From NCBI GenBank assembly GCA_024697065.1, contig JAILGE010000035.1:1-64000 (forward strand): a stretch of 64,000 nucleotides of DNA, written 5' to 3'. Below the pieces are notes generated by a model that had not been told where the DNA came from, did no database searches, and saw nothing but the letters and a program-made list of their open reading frames with translations. This stretch comes from Lachnospiraceae bacterium (GTDB taxonomy: Bacteria; Bacillota; Clostridia; Lachnospirales; Lachnospiraceae). Within the stretch, counting starts at the first letter, position 1. The number at the start of each line of letters is the position of its first letter. The position numbers were made by a program, and so were the translations under genes. Positions 17,654 through 26,044 of this stretch are shown here, one piece after another.

Positions 17654-19111
17654 TCACTTACTGAGACGATCAAGTGCTTTGGCAGCAGAGGAATTCCCTT
17701 CCTCTGCTGCTTTTTTGTACCAGTTGATCGCTTCGATGGTATTCTCATCTGTTCCGATACCGCTTTCATAAAGATAGGCCAGATTGTACATACCGTAAGG
17801 ATCTCCGGCTTCGGCGGATAGTTTGAACCATTCAAAAGCTTTCTCCGGATCATCCGTATCGCCATCGCCGTTAAGATATATTAATCCCAGCTCATTCATG
17901 GCATAAGCATTTCCTGCTTCGCCGGCTATCTTATACCAATAGAGAGAGGATTCGGGATCATCTATATTCCGGAATGCTGTTCCGAAACGGCACGCTGAGT
18001 CGGCATATAAATGCTCGCATCCGTGATAAAGCTTTGAGGCTTTATCTGCACAGTCTTTTATCTTTGAAGGGCTCGGATCATCCCCCATACTGCTCAACAG
18101 ACTGAGACCGGATAAAGCAGCGGTCTGCCAGTCGTCATCTTCGCTCTGTGCAGCTTTTTCAAAATATTCTTTCGCAAGTTTGGGATCGAATTCTTTCCTG
18201 TTTTCATCTGCATAATAAGCCCCTATAAGGTAGTTGCCTTCCGGACAGCCGTCAAGGACCGCCTCTTCTCCCAGCGTCTTAGCGTCTTCAGGATCATCGG
18301 ACATGACGCCGAGAGCGACTTTTGCGAGAGGATTGCCGGCTGTCATGGATTTGCTAAAGCAATCGTTTGCTTTTTCATCATTGCCTTTATCCCATTCCAG
18401 ACATCCGAGATAATAATTCGCCGCGGGATCGCCTTTCTCTGCAGGTTTTTCAAAAAGTTCAAGAGCTGCTTCGTGGTCTTTGTCCGCATCATCGTATCCG
18501 TAGTAAAGTGCGATGGCTTGGGAAAGCTTCTGCCCGGAATATTTTTTTGCCAGTGATCCTGCGATAAAACTTCCAAGTAAAATGAAGATAACAGCAATTG
18601 TGATAACAGTTATCAAAGCTGTGGACCTGCCAAAGGAAAAAATAGAATTATTATGAACATGCGCCACAGGGTGAGAAGCGGGATCACCGTCAGTTATTAA
18701 TTTATTTATATATATACCCAGATCATCCAGGACATCTCTTTCGGGAAAACCCACTGCGTCGAACCAGTGAACCCTGGTGAGGTAGTATTCCAATTCCGGA
18801 TTCATGGGAATGTCATTGCATTTGAAAGGGATAATGATCTTGCCGGCATTAAAAGCCAGTGCCACTTCGTTGGCGACCTGCCTGGAATCATTGGATCTGT
18901 CGGTAAAGACGAGCAGAAAGATCTTTGCTGAATTAACAGCTGTATTAATAGCTGACACCCAACGGGTCCCCGGAAGGATATCCCGTGGCGCATACCAGCA
19001 GCGGAGTCCGCGTCCTTCAAGGAAAGACACGATCTTATCTGCAATATTTTTATTGGCACTTGAATAACTGATGAAGATATCCGGATCTTTATCCTTCTCA
19101 TTGATATGCAT
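17654..19111 (-). CDS. TIR domain - transmembrane - Sel1 repeat protein
   Basis: The 485-residue product has three parts. Residues 10-140 form a TIR_2-type domain: DIFISYSSANKNIADKIVSF (box 1), RCWYAPRDILPG, and ANEVALAFNAGKIIIPF with Glu82 at the position of the TIR NADase catalytic glutamate. A membrane helix spans about 165-186. Residues 200-485 are Sel1/TPR-like repeats (EKGDPAANYYLGCLE, AEAGDPYGMYNLAYLYESG). The gene is alone and convergent with the beta-helix gene, 7 bases apart. A GGGGGG ribosome site and an extended -10 (TGCTATGAT) precede it, with a perfect 11-bp palindrome upstream. The role could be immunity, stress sensing or scaffolding; NADase activity is inferred only. Confidence 0.85.
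   Translation of the reverse strand: MHINEKDKDPDIFISYSSANKNIADKIVSFLEGRGLRCWYAPRDILPGTRWVSAINTAVNSAKIFLLVFTDRSNDSRQVANEVALAFNAGKIIIPFKCNDIPMNPELEYYLTRVHWFDAVGFPERDVLDDLGIYINKLITDGDPASHPVAHVHNNSIFSFGRSTALITVITIAVIFILLGSFIAGSLAKKYSGQKLSQAIALYYGYDDADKDHEAALELFEKPAEKGDPAANYYLGCLEWDKGNDEKANDCFSKSMTAGNPLAKVALGVMSDDPEDAKTLGEEAVLDGCPEGNYLIGAYYADENRKEFDPKLAKEYFEKAAQSEDDDWQTAALSGLSLLSSMGDDPSPSKIKDCADKASKLYHGCEHLYADSACRFGTAFRNIDDPESSLYWYKIAGEAGNAYAMNELGLIYLNGDGDTDDPEKAFEWFKLSAEAGDPYGMYNLAYLYESGIGTDENTIEAINWYKKAAEEGNSSAAKALDRLSK
17682..17716 (+). terminator. Terminator of the beta-helix gene inside the 3' end of the TIR-Sel1 gene
   Basis: GCAGCAGAGGAA, loop TTCCC, TTCCTCTGCTGC, then TTTTTT: a perfect 12-bp stem with U tract on the plus strand, lying within codons of the convergent gene. 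It is directional: in the opposite sense the stem is followed by CCAAAG, not T. Confidence 0.85.
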
Positions 19112-19131
19112 AGCAGCCCCCCTATGGAAAC

Positions 19132-19167
19132 ATCATAGCATAATCCGGATAAAGATTTTATCCGGAT
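19132..19167 (-). promoter_or_regulatory. Promoter and palindromic operator of the TIR-Sel1 gene
   Basis: On the minus strand an extended -10 (TGCTATGAT, hexamer 19132-19137) lies about 21 bases before the TIR start codon. At the -35 position sits a perfect 11-bp inverted repeat, ATCCGGATAAA/TTTATCCGGAT with a 3-base centre (19143-19167). A dimeric repressor or activator site is the simplest reading. Confidence 0.55.
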
Positions 19168-19241
19168 GAAGTCAGAGTCCGAAAGTGATCTCCTGCCGGA
19201 ACGGGGATTGTCTTCGTGAAAGAACAGTTTTTGCGGCAATA

Positions 19242-19269
19242 TTGAAAAATTAGCTGATAAAGCTATAAT
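19242..19269 (+). promoter_or_regulatory. Predicted murC promoter
   Basis: TTGAAA, 16-base spacer, TATAAT, 62 bases before the murC ATG. Confidence 0.65.
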
Positions 19270-19331
19270 GTACAAGGCGAAAAAATAAGATCAAAACACA
19301 GATAACGCCGTATAGAAGGAAGACGGGGAGT

Positions 19332-20708
19332 ATGTACGAAGTAGATTTTAAGAAACCCATATGGGTTCATTTTATGGGTATCGGCGGCATAAGCATGAGC
19401 GGGCTTGCCGAGATACTCTTATCTGAAGGATTTGAAGTATCCGGATCGGATGTTAAGGCTTCGGCCCTTACTGAGAAATTAACAGAGCTTGGCGCCAAGA
19501 TCGCCATCGGACAGAGAGCGGAGAATATAAAGGATGGAATGCAGCTTTTGGTTTATACCGCTGCCATTTCTCCTGATAATGAGGAGTTCCTGGAAGCGCA
19601 GAAGAAGGGTATCCCAATGCTTAAGCGTGCTGAGCTTCTGGGCCAGATAATGAAAAATTACCGCATGCCCATAGCTGTCAGCGGAACCCACGGTAAGACC
19701 ACCACAACATCCATGATATCCGAGATCCTCCTGGGTGCGGATAAGGATCCGACCATAACAGTTGGAGGCATGCTCAAGGATATCAACGGAAACTTAAAGA
19801 TCGGCGGACCTGACTATTTTGTAGCTGAGGCATGTGAATATACCAACAGCTTTCATTCGTTTTTTCCGAAGGTTGCGGTGATACTCAATATAGAAGAAGA
19901 TCATCTGGACTTTTTCAAGGATATCAATGATATAAGAGCGTCGTTTAAACATTTTGCAAGCCTTCTTCCTGAGGACGGGACTCTCATAATCAACGCGGAT
20001 ATAGACAATTACCGTGAGATCACAGAGGGGCTTAAGTGCAACGTGATCGCCTATGGCAGTGATGGAAATGCGGACTATTATCCGACTGATATCACTTATG
20101 ACAGCTACGGTCACGGCAGCTATACGCTTCACAGCAAGGCCGGGGATGAAAAAGTATCCCTTTCCGTGGTAGGTCTTCATAATGTATATAATTCCCTTGC
20201 GGCCATGGCGGTCTCGGACCTTGCAGGGGTTGAAAGAAGCTGTGCCATAGAGGCACTTAAAACTTTCACGGGTACCGACAGACGTTTTGAGAAAAAAGGT
20301 GAGATAGGAGGCATGACCATCATTGACGATTATGCACATCACCCCACCGAGATAAAGGCGACACTTGCAGCTGCGAAGAATTACCCTCATAAGAGACTTA
20401 TAGTTGTTTTCCAGCCGCATACCTATACAAGGACCAAGGCATTCCTTGATGAATTTGCGGATGCCCTTTCGGCAGCTGATATTGTGGTGCTTACGGATAT
20501 CTACGCGGCCAGAGAGAAGAATACCATCGGTATTTCTTCGAAAGACCTCCTGGCAAAGATCGAGGAGAAGGGTAAGACGGCATATTACTTCAGTTATTTT
20601 GATGATGTTGAGAACTTTATCCTCCTTCATTCCGCTCCCGGAGATCTTCTCCTGACAGTGGGAGCCGGTGATGTCTGTCAGATAGGTGAACATCTGCTTG
20701 GAAAATAA
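19332..20708 (+). CDS. murC: UDP-N-acetylmuramate--L-alanine ligase MurC
   Basis: This cytoplasmic Mur ligase adds L-alanine to UDP-MurNAc using ATP, the first amino-acid step of peptidoglycan precursor synthesis. The 458 residues show the N-terminal UDP-binding motif HFMGIGGISMSGLAEIL and the ATP-binding P-loop GTHGKTTTTSM (about 117-127). The MurC-specific segment EACEYTNSFHSF and the C-terminal DDYAHHPTEIKATL complete the set. The start follows GGGGAG. It is flanked by its own promoter and terminator, so it stands alone and not in a dcw cluster. Confidence 0.97.
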   Translation: MYEVDFKKPIWVHFMGIGGISMSGLAEILLSEGFEVSGSDVKASALTEKLTELGAKIAIGQRAENIKDGMQLLVYTAAISPDNEEFLEAQKKGIPMLKRAELLGQIMKNYRMPIAVSGTHGKTTTTSMISEILLGADKDPTITVGGMLKDINGNLKIGGPDYFVAEACEYTNSFHSFFPKVAVILNIEEDHLDFFKDINDIRASFKHFASLLPEDGTLIINADIDNYREITEGLKCNVIAYGSDGNADYYPTDITYDSYGHGSYTLHSKAGDEKVSLSVVGLHNVYNSLAAMAVSDLAGVERSCAIEALKTFTGTDRRFEKKGEIGGMTIIDDYAHHPTEIKATLAAAKNYPHKRLIVVFQPHTYTRTKAFLDEFADALSAADIVVLTDIYAAREKNTIGISSKDLLAKIEEKGKTAYYFSYFDDVENFILLHSAPGDLLLTVGAGDVCQIGEHLLGK

Positions 20709-20724
20709 AAATAACGGTAACTCT

Positions 20725-20751
20725 AAAAAGCCTGTATTTACGGGCTTTTTT
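20725..20751 (+). terminator. Terminator after murC
   Basis: AAAAAGCCTGTA, loop, CGGGCTTTTTT: short GC stem with T run. Confidence 0.78.
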
Positions 20752-20867
20752 CAGTCAAGACGGAAATAGGAACAAATTTTACAGATAATCCCGGATGAAT
20801 ATTAGAGAATTTTTTTTAACAAAAATATTGTGAAGAAATAATCGCTAAACTAAGGGATTTTTGGTAT

Positions 20868-20885
20868 TTATCCACTTTATCCACA
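20868..20885 (+). promoter_or_regulatory. Tandem DnaA boxes upstream of dnaD
   Basis: TTATCCACT and TTATCCACA abut directly; the second is a perfect DnaA box and the first has one mismatch. A third, weaker site in the other orientation (TGTGGACAT, 20924-20932) lies nearer the promoter. The 20805-20850 stretch just upstream is very AT-rich. The rest of the 300-base gap shows no ORF. Confidence 0.6.
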
Positions 20886-20940
20886 AATTACACAATTCCG
20901 CAAAGCCTTATTTTATAAAGGGTTGTGGACATTGGCAAAG

Positions 20941-20968
20941 TTGATTTTGATGCTCTCCGTGTTATACT
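20941..20968 (+). promoter_or_regulatory. Predicted promoter of the dnaD-dnaI operon
   Basis: TTGATT, 16-base spacer, TATACT, 42 bases before the dnaD start and directly downstream of the DnaA-box cluster. Confidence 0.6.
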
Positions 20969-21010
20969 TGCTTTTGCAAACAAACATTTTTGAAGGGGCA
21001 TCTTTAGGTT

Positions 21011-22141
21011 ATGGCATCGATCAGTCTTACAGCGGAAGAAAGATCAGGATTTACACAGTTACCGGATATTTTTATTGACGAATACATGAATGACGCCAAT
21101 GAAGTTCAGCTGAAGCTCTATCTCTATCTTCTCAGACGTCTTGAGGGTAACGAAGGGGTGGATCTTTCCGAAGCGGCGGATTTTCTCAACTTCCCGGAAA
21201 GGGAAATCCTGCGTGCATTGAGATTCTGGGAGAAGAAGCAGGTTCTGAGCATCAGTCTGGAGGAAGGGCTGGACGTTTCGGACGGCTATGATGCGGACAG
21301 CATCTGCGGGTTGCGTATGGAGAACATAATGACACCGTGTGCAAACCGTAATAAGAAGACAGGAGAAGTTTCCGCGGTTATGGATGACAGGAAGACGGAA
21401 GAGAGCGGTGCAGAGAACAGGAAGTCGGCAGCGGATATCAAGAATTCCTACACACCTGAAGATATAGAAAAGTTCGCTGAGGACGGCAGATCAAAGATAT
21501 TGATCACCGCCGCACAGCTTTATTATGGCAGGACTCTGGGCGCCACGGAGATACAGTCTCTGATGTATCTCGCATATTCACTTGAGATGCCGGTGGAGCT
21601 TATCGATTATCTGATGCAGTACTGTGTCGAGATGAATAAGAAGAGCTTCTACGAGGTGGAGAAGATCGCCGGTGTCTGGAAGGATGCCGGAGTTGATACT
21701 ATAGATAAGGCAAAGCAGTTTGTTAAGGGAGAAAATGACGATCCCGATGCGAGGGAGAAGAATATACTTGCCATGATAGGTAGGACAGGGAATATATCTC
21801 CGGCTGAGCTTGATGCCGTAAGACAGTGGACCGGGACCTACGGTTTTTCCGATGACATCATAAGAGAAGCCTGCGGAAGAGCTGCCATGAGGGTCCAGGA
21901 TATAGCACATGCTTATTCCTATGCGGATAAGATATTAAAAGACTGGTTCTACAGAGGCGTCAGAGAGCTTAAAGATATAGAGTCTCTCGATGCGGAACAT
22001 AATGACAGAAAGGACAGACCCGGAAGGACCACCGGCAGTCGTCAGACTAAAAAAGGCAAAGGCGCATTCGATAATCTTATGGAAAGCGATACGGATTATG
22101 CCGAGCTTGACAGGATGATAGAAAAGAAACTTTTTTCGTAG
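21011..22141 (+). CDS. DnaD domain protein, replication initiation/restart
   Basis: DnaD-family proteins remodel DNA at origins and help load the replicative helicase. The 376 residues carry an N-terminal winged-helix region (QLPDIFIDEYMNDANEVQLKLYLYLLRR) and a DnaD_2-type C-terminal domain. That domain shows two copies of the helical segment around LMYLAYSLEMPVELIDYLMQYC and WTGTYGFSDDIIREACGRA, each followed by YADKILKDW-like residues. A linker with many charged residues separates the parts. dnaI/dnaC follows after 16 bases, giving the helicase-loading pair. DnaA boxes upstream suggest control by the initiator. Confidence 0.88.
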   Translation: MASISLTAEERSGFTQLPDIFIDEYMNDANEVQLKLYLYLLRRLEGNEGVDLSEAADFLNFPEREILRALRFWEKKQVLSISLEEGLDVSDGYDADSICGLRMENIMTPCANRNKKTGEVSAVMDDRKTEESGAENRKSAADIKNSYTPEDIEKFAEDGRSKILITAAQLYYGRTLGATEIQSLMYLAYSLEMPVELIDYLMQYCVEMNKKSFYEVEKIAGVWKDAGVDTIDKAKQFVKGENDDPDAREKNILAMIGRTGNISPAELDAVRQWTGTYGFSDDIIREACGRAAMRVQDIAHAYSYADKILKDWFYRGVRELKDIESLDAEHNDRKDRPGRTTGSRQTKKGKGAFDNLMESDTDYAELDRMIEKKLFS

Positions 22142-22157
22142 GACAGGGTAGACAGGA

Positions 22158-23159
22158 ATGGCATTGAACGGCAGTCAGTATGCGGATATTCAGTCGGCTT
22201 ACAGTGAGCGCAGGAGAAAACGCTCTTATCTTGTGATGCAGCGCAAGGCTGAGATATACGATAAGATACCTGAATTCAGAGAGCTTGATGCCAGAGTGGC
22301 CAATCTTTCTGTGGAATGCACCAGGAAGATGATACTTGCCGCATCGGATACAGATGCCGAAGCGGAGGCTGTGAAGCAGCAGTATCTGGACGGGCTTCAT
22401 GAAGAGATAGAAAAGATAAGCGCCCGAAAGGCGGAACTTCTTGCTCAGGCGGGGATCCCCGGGGATTATCTCGATCCGCCCTATGTATGCGGGAAGTGCA
22501 AGGATACGGGGTATGTAGGTGACGAGAAGTGTGCATGTCTGAAGCAGATGGAAGTCAGCTTTCTCTATGAATATTCCAATATGAAGTCCTGGCTTGAGGA
22601 CAACAATTTTTCAAAACTTTCCGATGAGTATTATGTGGATGAAGAGCTTATAGGTTTTAAAAATGCCGTTGGGAATTGCCGTGAGTTCATTGAGAACTTC
22701 GGAAAGGATCCCAGAGGCCTGTTTTTCTATGGAACTCCGGGGACGGGCAAGAGCTTTCTCAGCGGATGTGTGGCACAGGTGCTTCTGGACAGAGGATATG
22801 CGGTGATATATTTCAGCGCAAAGCGTCTCTTTGATCTGATCTCGGATGCTGTATATGACAATGACAGGACGGGCAGAAGGGATCTTATGGAGACTCTCTA
22901 TGACTGCGATCTTCTCATAATAGATGATCTTGGTACCGAAGGCGTCAACGATTTTTCCAAGAATATCCTTTTTGATCTCCTGAATGAGCGTATGATCCGG
23001 AAGAAGCCGGTCATCATCTCCACGAACATGAGTCTCGATATCCTCAATACCACTTACAAAGAGAGAATATCATCCAGGATATTGTCATCCAACAGAATAT
23101 GTAAACTGAAATGCAAAGATATCCGGATACAAAAGGCGAATTGTATAGAAAAAAGATAA
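22158..23159 (+). CDS. DnaC/DnaI-type helicase loader ATPase
   Basis: A 333-residue AAA+ protein that would load the replicative helicase DnaB. The N-terminal half has a zinc-finger-like cluster (CGKCKDTGYVGDEKCAC, about 113-129), as in DnaI. Walker A is GTPGTGKS (192-199), Walker B LLIIDDLGTE (about 252), sensor 1 IISTNMS. The final arginine-finger region ERISSRILSS is present, and the protein ends shortly after it. It is co-transcribed with dnaD. Confidence 0.88.
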   Translation: MALNGSQYADIQSAYSERRRKRSYLVMQRKAEIYDKIPEFRELDARVANLSVECTRKMILAASDTDAEAEAVKQQYLDGLHEEIEKISARKAELLAQAGIPGDYLDPPYVCGKCKDTGYVGDEKCACLKQMEVSFLYEYSNMKSWLEDNNFSKLSDEYYVDEELIGFKNAVGNCREFIENFGKDPRGLFFYGTPGTGKSFLSGCVAQVLLDRGYAVIYFSAKRLFDLISDAVYDNDRTGRRDLMETLYDCDLLIIDDLGTEGVNDFSKNILFDLLNERMIRKKPVIISTNMSLDILNTTYKERISSRILSSNRICKLKCKDIRIQKANCIEKR

Positions 23160-23189
23160 AAATTGTCAAAATATAATAAATTTGGATGA

Positions 23190-23218
23190 TTGAATTCAAT
23201 AATAAATTGCTGTATAAA
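23190..23218 (+). promoter_or_regulatory. Predicted prs promoter
   Basis: TTGAAT, 17-base spacer, TATAAA, 52 bases before the prs start. Confidence 0.65.
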
Positions 23219-23270
23219 ATACTATGCAACTTTTAAGTAACGATCTCATTCAATGAGAGGAAGGATCATC

Positions 23271-24458
23271 ATGTCACCCATTAAAGACGAAATCAGAAAC
23301 CTGAACACAATCCCCGTTGGATCTCTCGGGATCATCCCTTTGGAAGGATGCAGACATCTCGGAGAGAAAGTTGACCAGTATCTGGTCAAATGGCGTGAGG
23401 AGCGTGAGAACGAGCATGCTGATACACTTGCTTTTTCAGGATATGAACGTGATACATATATCCTCAAAGCCTCAACACCCCGTTTCGGTTCCGGCGAAGG
23501 CAAGGGTGTTATAAAGGAATCGGTCAGAGGAACAGATCTTTTTATTCTCATCGATGTTTGTAATTACAGTCTTACATATAAGCTTTTCGGACAGGTTAAT
23601 CACTACTCACCCGACGATCATTATTCGGATCTTAAGAGGATCATAGCGGCAGTAGGGGGAAAGGCAAGACGTATCACCGTTATAATGCCTTTCTTATATG
23701 AGAGCAGACAGCATAAGCGTACTTCCCGTGAATCACTTGACTGCGCATACGCACTGCAGGAAATGACTGCAATGGGTGTCGATAATATCATCACATTCGA
23801 TGCTCATGATCCCAGAGTTCAGAATGCTATCCCTCTTAACGGATTTGAGACCGTTCAGCCTGCTTACCAGTTCATCAAGGCTATGTGCGGCAAGTTCAAG
23901 GATCTGAAGTTCGATGACGACCACATGATGGTTATCAGCCCGGATGAAGGCGCTATGAGCAGAGCTATCTATATGGCTAACGTTCTTGGTCTTGATGTCG
24001 GAATGTTCTATAAGAGACGTGATTATACAAAGGTTGTTGACGGACGTAACCCCATTGTTGCTCACGAATTCCTTGGTAAGGATGTTGAAGGCAGAGATCT
24101 CATTGTAGTAGATGATATGATCTCATCCGGCGAGAGTATGCTGGAAGTTGCTTATGAGCTTAAGAAGCGTAAGGCAGGCAGGATCTTCTGCTGCTCTACA
24201 TTCGGTCTTTTCACAAGCGGACTTGATAAGTTCGATCAGGCTTATAAGAATGGCGATATCAGCGGTGTGTTTACTACCAACCTTGTTTATCAGACACCCG
24301 AACTGCTTGAGCGTGAATGGTATATCAACTGCGACATGAGCAAGTATATCGCTTATATCATCGATACTCTTAACCATGATGCTTCCATCAGCGATCTTCT
24401 CGATCCCAGTGAGCGTATTCAGAAGCTTATGAACAAGTATCGCGCAGGTACATACTGA
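23271..24458 (+). CDS. prs: Ribose-phosphate pyrophosphokinase (PRPP synthetase)
   Basis: It makes PRPP from ribose-5-phosphate and ATP for nucleotide, His and Trp synthesis. I start at ATG 23271, 7 bases after GAGGAAGGA, instead of the ORF-track GTG/ATG inside that ribosome site, giving 395 residues. This is longer than the usual ~315, the excess being mostly at the N-terminus (HLGEKVDQYLVKWREERENE) and within loops. The PRPP-binding loop reads DLIVVDDMISSGESM and the flexible-loop/ATP region YESRQHKRTSRESLDC. Long Prs versions of this type occur in clostridia. A strong terminator follows. Confidence 0.88.
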   Translation: MSPIKDEIRNLNTIPVGSLGIIPLEGCRHLGEKVDQYLVKWREERENEHADTLAFSGYERDTYILKASTPRFGSGEGKGVIKESVRGTDLFILIDVCNYSLTYKLFGQVNHYSPDDHYSDLKRIIAAVGGKARRITVIMPFLYESRQHKRTSRESLDCAYALQEMTAMGVDNIITFDAHDPRVQNAIPLNGFETVQPAYQFIKAMCGKFKDLKFDDDHMMVISPDEGAMSRAIYMANVLGLDVGMFYKRRDYTKVVDGRNPIVAHEFLGKDVEGRDLIVVDDMISSGESMLEVAYELKKRKAGRIFCCSTFGLFTSGLDKFDQAYKNGDISGVFTTNLVYQTPELLEREWYINCDMSKYIAYIIDTLNHDASISDLLDPSERIQKLMNKYRAGTY

Positions 24459-24483
24459 TCCATCGCTTATGATTTTGATGTCA

Positions 24484-24516
24484 GAAGCTCCCGGAATCCT
24501 TCCGGGAGCTTTTTTA
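24484..24516 (+). terminator. Terminator after prs
   Basis: AAGCTCCCGGAA, loop TCC, TTCCGGGAGCTT, then T run: perfect 12-bp stem. Confidence 0.92.
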
Positions 24517-24693
24517 TGTCTTTGGCAGAATGTGACGCTTTTTGACAGCTGACGCAACAATCTGACCATAATTATTCCGTTATAATCCACCTCAATTTGT
24601 TGATATTTTTGCCCGATTTTTGCTATATCTTGCTTTATTTGTGAAAACATACCACAAAAGAGGGCGAAAAATAAAACATTTTTGTGTAAATCA

Positions 24694-24722
24694 TTCACAT
24701 TTTCGAACCTGTATGCTATAAT
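24694..24722 (+). promoter_or_regulatory. Predicted glgC-glgD promoter
   Basis: TTCACA, 17-base spacer, TATAAT with a TGC extension, 48 bases before glgC. A second isolated TATAAT at 24581 has no matching -35. Confidence 0.65.
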
Positions 24723-24769
24723 TCACTCATAAAGTTGCTTGCATATTTTTTACAGCTAGAGGTGATGAC

Positions 24770-26044
24770 ATGGTAAAGAAAGAGATGATTGCTATGCTTC
24801 TGGCGGGGGGCCAGGGCAGCAGATTGGGCGTGCTTACCAGAAAGGTGGCAAAGCCTGCAGTTTCTTTTGGCGGAAAATACAGGATAATCGATTTTCCCTT
24901 GAGTAACTGCATCGATTCGGGAATCGATACCGTGGGCGTTCTTACACAGTATCAGCCACTCAGGCTGAACACACATATCGGCATAGGTATCCCCTGGGAT
25001 CTTGACCGTAATGTCGGTGGTGTGACGGTTCTTCCACCCTATGAAAAAAGTATAAACAGTGAATGGTATACGGGTACGGCTAATGCCATATATCAGAATC
25101 TTGATTATATGGAAAGCTTTAATCCGGAGTATGTCCTGATACTTTCGGGAGATCATATATATAAGATGGATTATGAAGTCATGCTGGACTTCCATAAAAA
25201 GAACAAGGCTGAGGTGACCATAGCCGTAATGCCTGTTCCCATTGAGGAGGCCAAGCGCTTCGGGATCGTGATCACGGATGAAAACCGTAAGATCACGGAG
25301 TTTGAAGAGAAGCCGGAGAATCCTCATTCCAATCTTGCATCCATGGGTATATACATTTTTAACTGGAAGACTCTGAAGGAAGCTCTTATCGCTCAGGCGG
25401 AACAGCCTGCGTTGGATTTCGGTAAACATGTTATCCCTTACTGTCATGGCAATAGTGCACCCATATATGCTTATGAGTTCAACGGATACTGGAAGGATGT
25501 AGGAACTCTGCATTCATACTGGGAAGCAAATATGGAGCTCATTGATATCATTCCGGAATTTAACCTCTATGAGGAATACTGGAAGATATACACGAAGTCC
25601 GATGCACTCACTCCTCAGTACATTTCAGCAGAGAGTAAAGTAGAGAGGACGATCATCGGTGAAGGTGCCGAGATCTACGGAGAAGTTTACAGCTCCATCA
25701 TCGGATGCAATGTAACCATAGGAAAGGGCACCGTGGTACGTGATTCCATAATCATGAACGACACGGTGATCGGAGACGGAGCTAAGATCAATAAGACTAT
25801 CATCGCCGAGAATGCATGTATCGGTAACGGCGTTGAGACAGGCACCGGTGAAGAAGTCGATAACGAGACGGACCCCAATATCTACAACCACGGTCTGGTC
25901 TGCATAGGAGAGAAGACAACGGTTCCCGATAATGTTTCGGTAGGCAAGAATTCCGTGATCTACGGCAAGACTGAGCCTTCGGATTATCCGGGAGGGATGC
26001 TGGCAAGCGGCAGAACACTGATCAAGGAGGGCGAGAAGGCATGA
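24770..26044 (+). CDS. glgC: Glucose-1-phosphate adenylyltransferase, catalytic subunit GlgC
   Basis: ADP-glucose pyrophosphorylase commits glucose-1-phosphate to glycogen. The 424-residue protein has the nucleotide site [16 protein letters not shown] with intact catalytic Arg, substrate motifs [15 protein letters not shown] and [12 protein letters not shown], the metal-site DHIYKMDYE, and FEEKP. A C-terminal left-handed beta-helix (hexapeptide-like [17 protein letters not shown]) follows. The stop overlaps the glgD start by four bases (ATGA), giving coupled synthesis of the two subunits. Confidence 0.96.
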   Translation: MVKKEMIAMLLAGGQGSRLGVLTRKVAKPAVSFGGKYRIIDFPLSNCIDSGIDTVGVLTQYQPLRLNTHIGIGIPWDLDRNVGGVTVLPPYEKSINSEWYTGTANAIYQNLDYMESFNPEYVLILSGDHIYKMDYEVMLDFHKKNKAEVTIAVMPVPIEEAKRFGIVITDENRKITEFEEKPENPHSNLASMGIYIFNWKTLKEALIAQAEQPALDFGKHVIPYCHGNSAPIYAYEFNGYWKDVGTLHSYWEANMELIDIIPEFNLYEEYWKIYTKSDALTPQYISAESKVERTIIGEGAEIYGEVYSSIIGCNVTIGKGTVVRDSIIMNDTVIGDGAKINKTIIAENACIGNGVETGTGEEVDNETDPNIYNHGLVCIGEKTTVPDNVSVGKNSVIYGKTEPSDYPGGMLASGRTLIKEGEKA

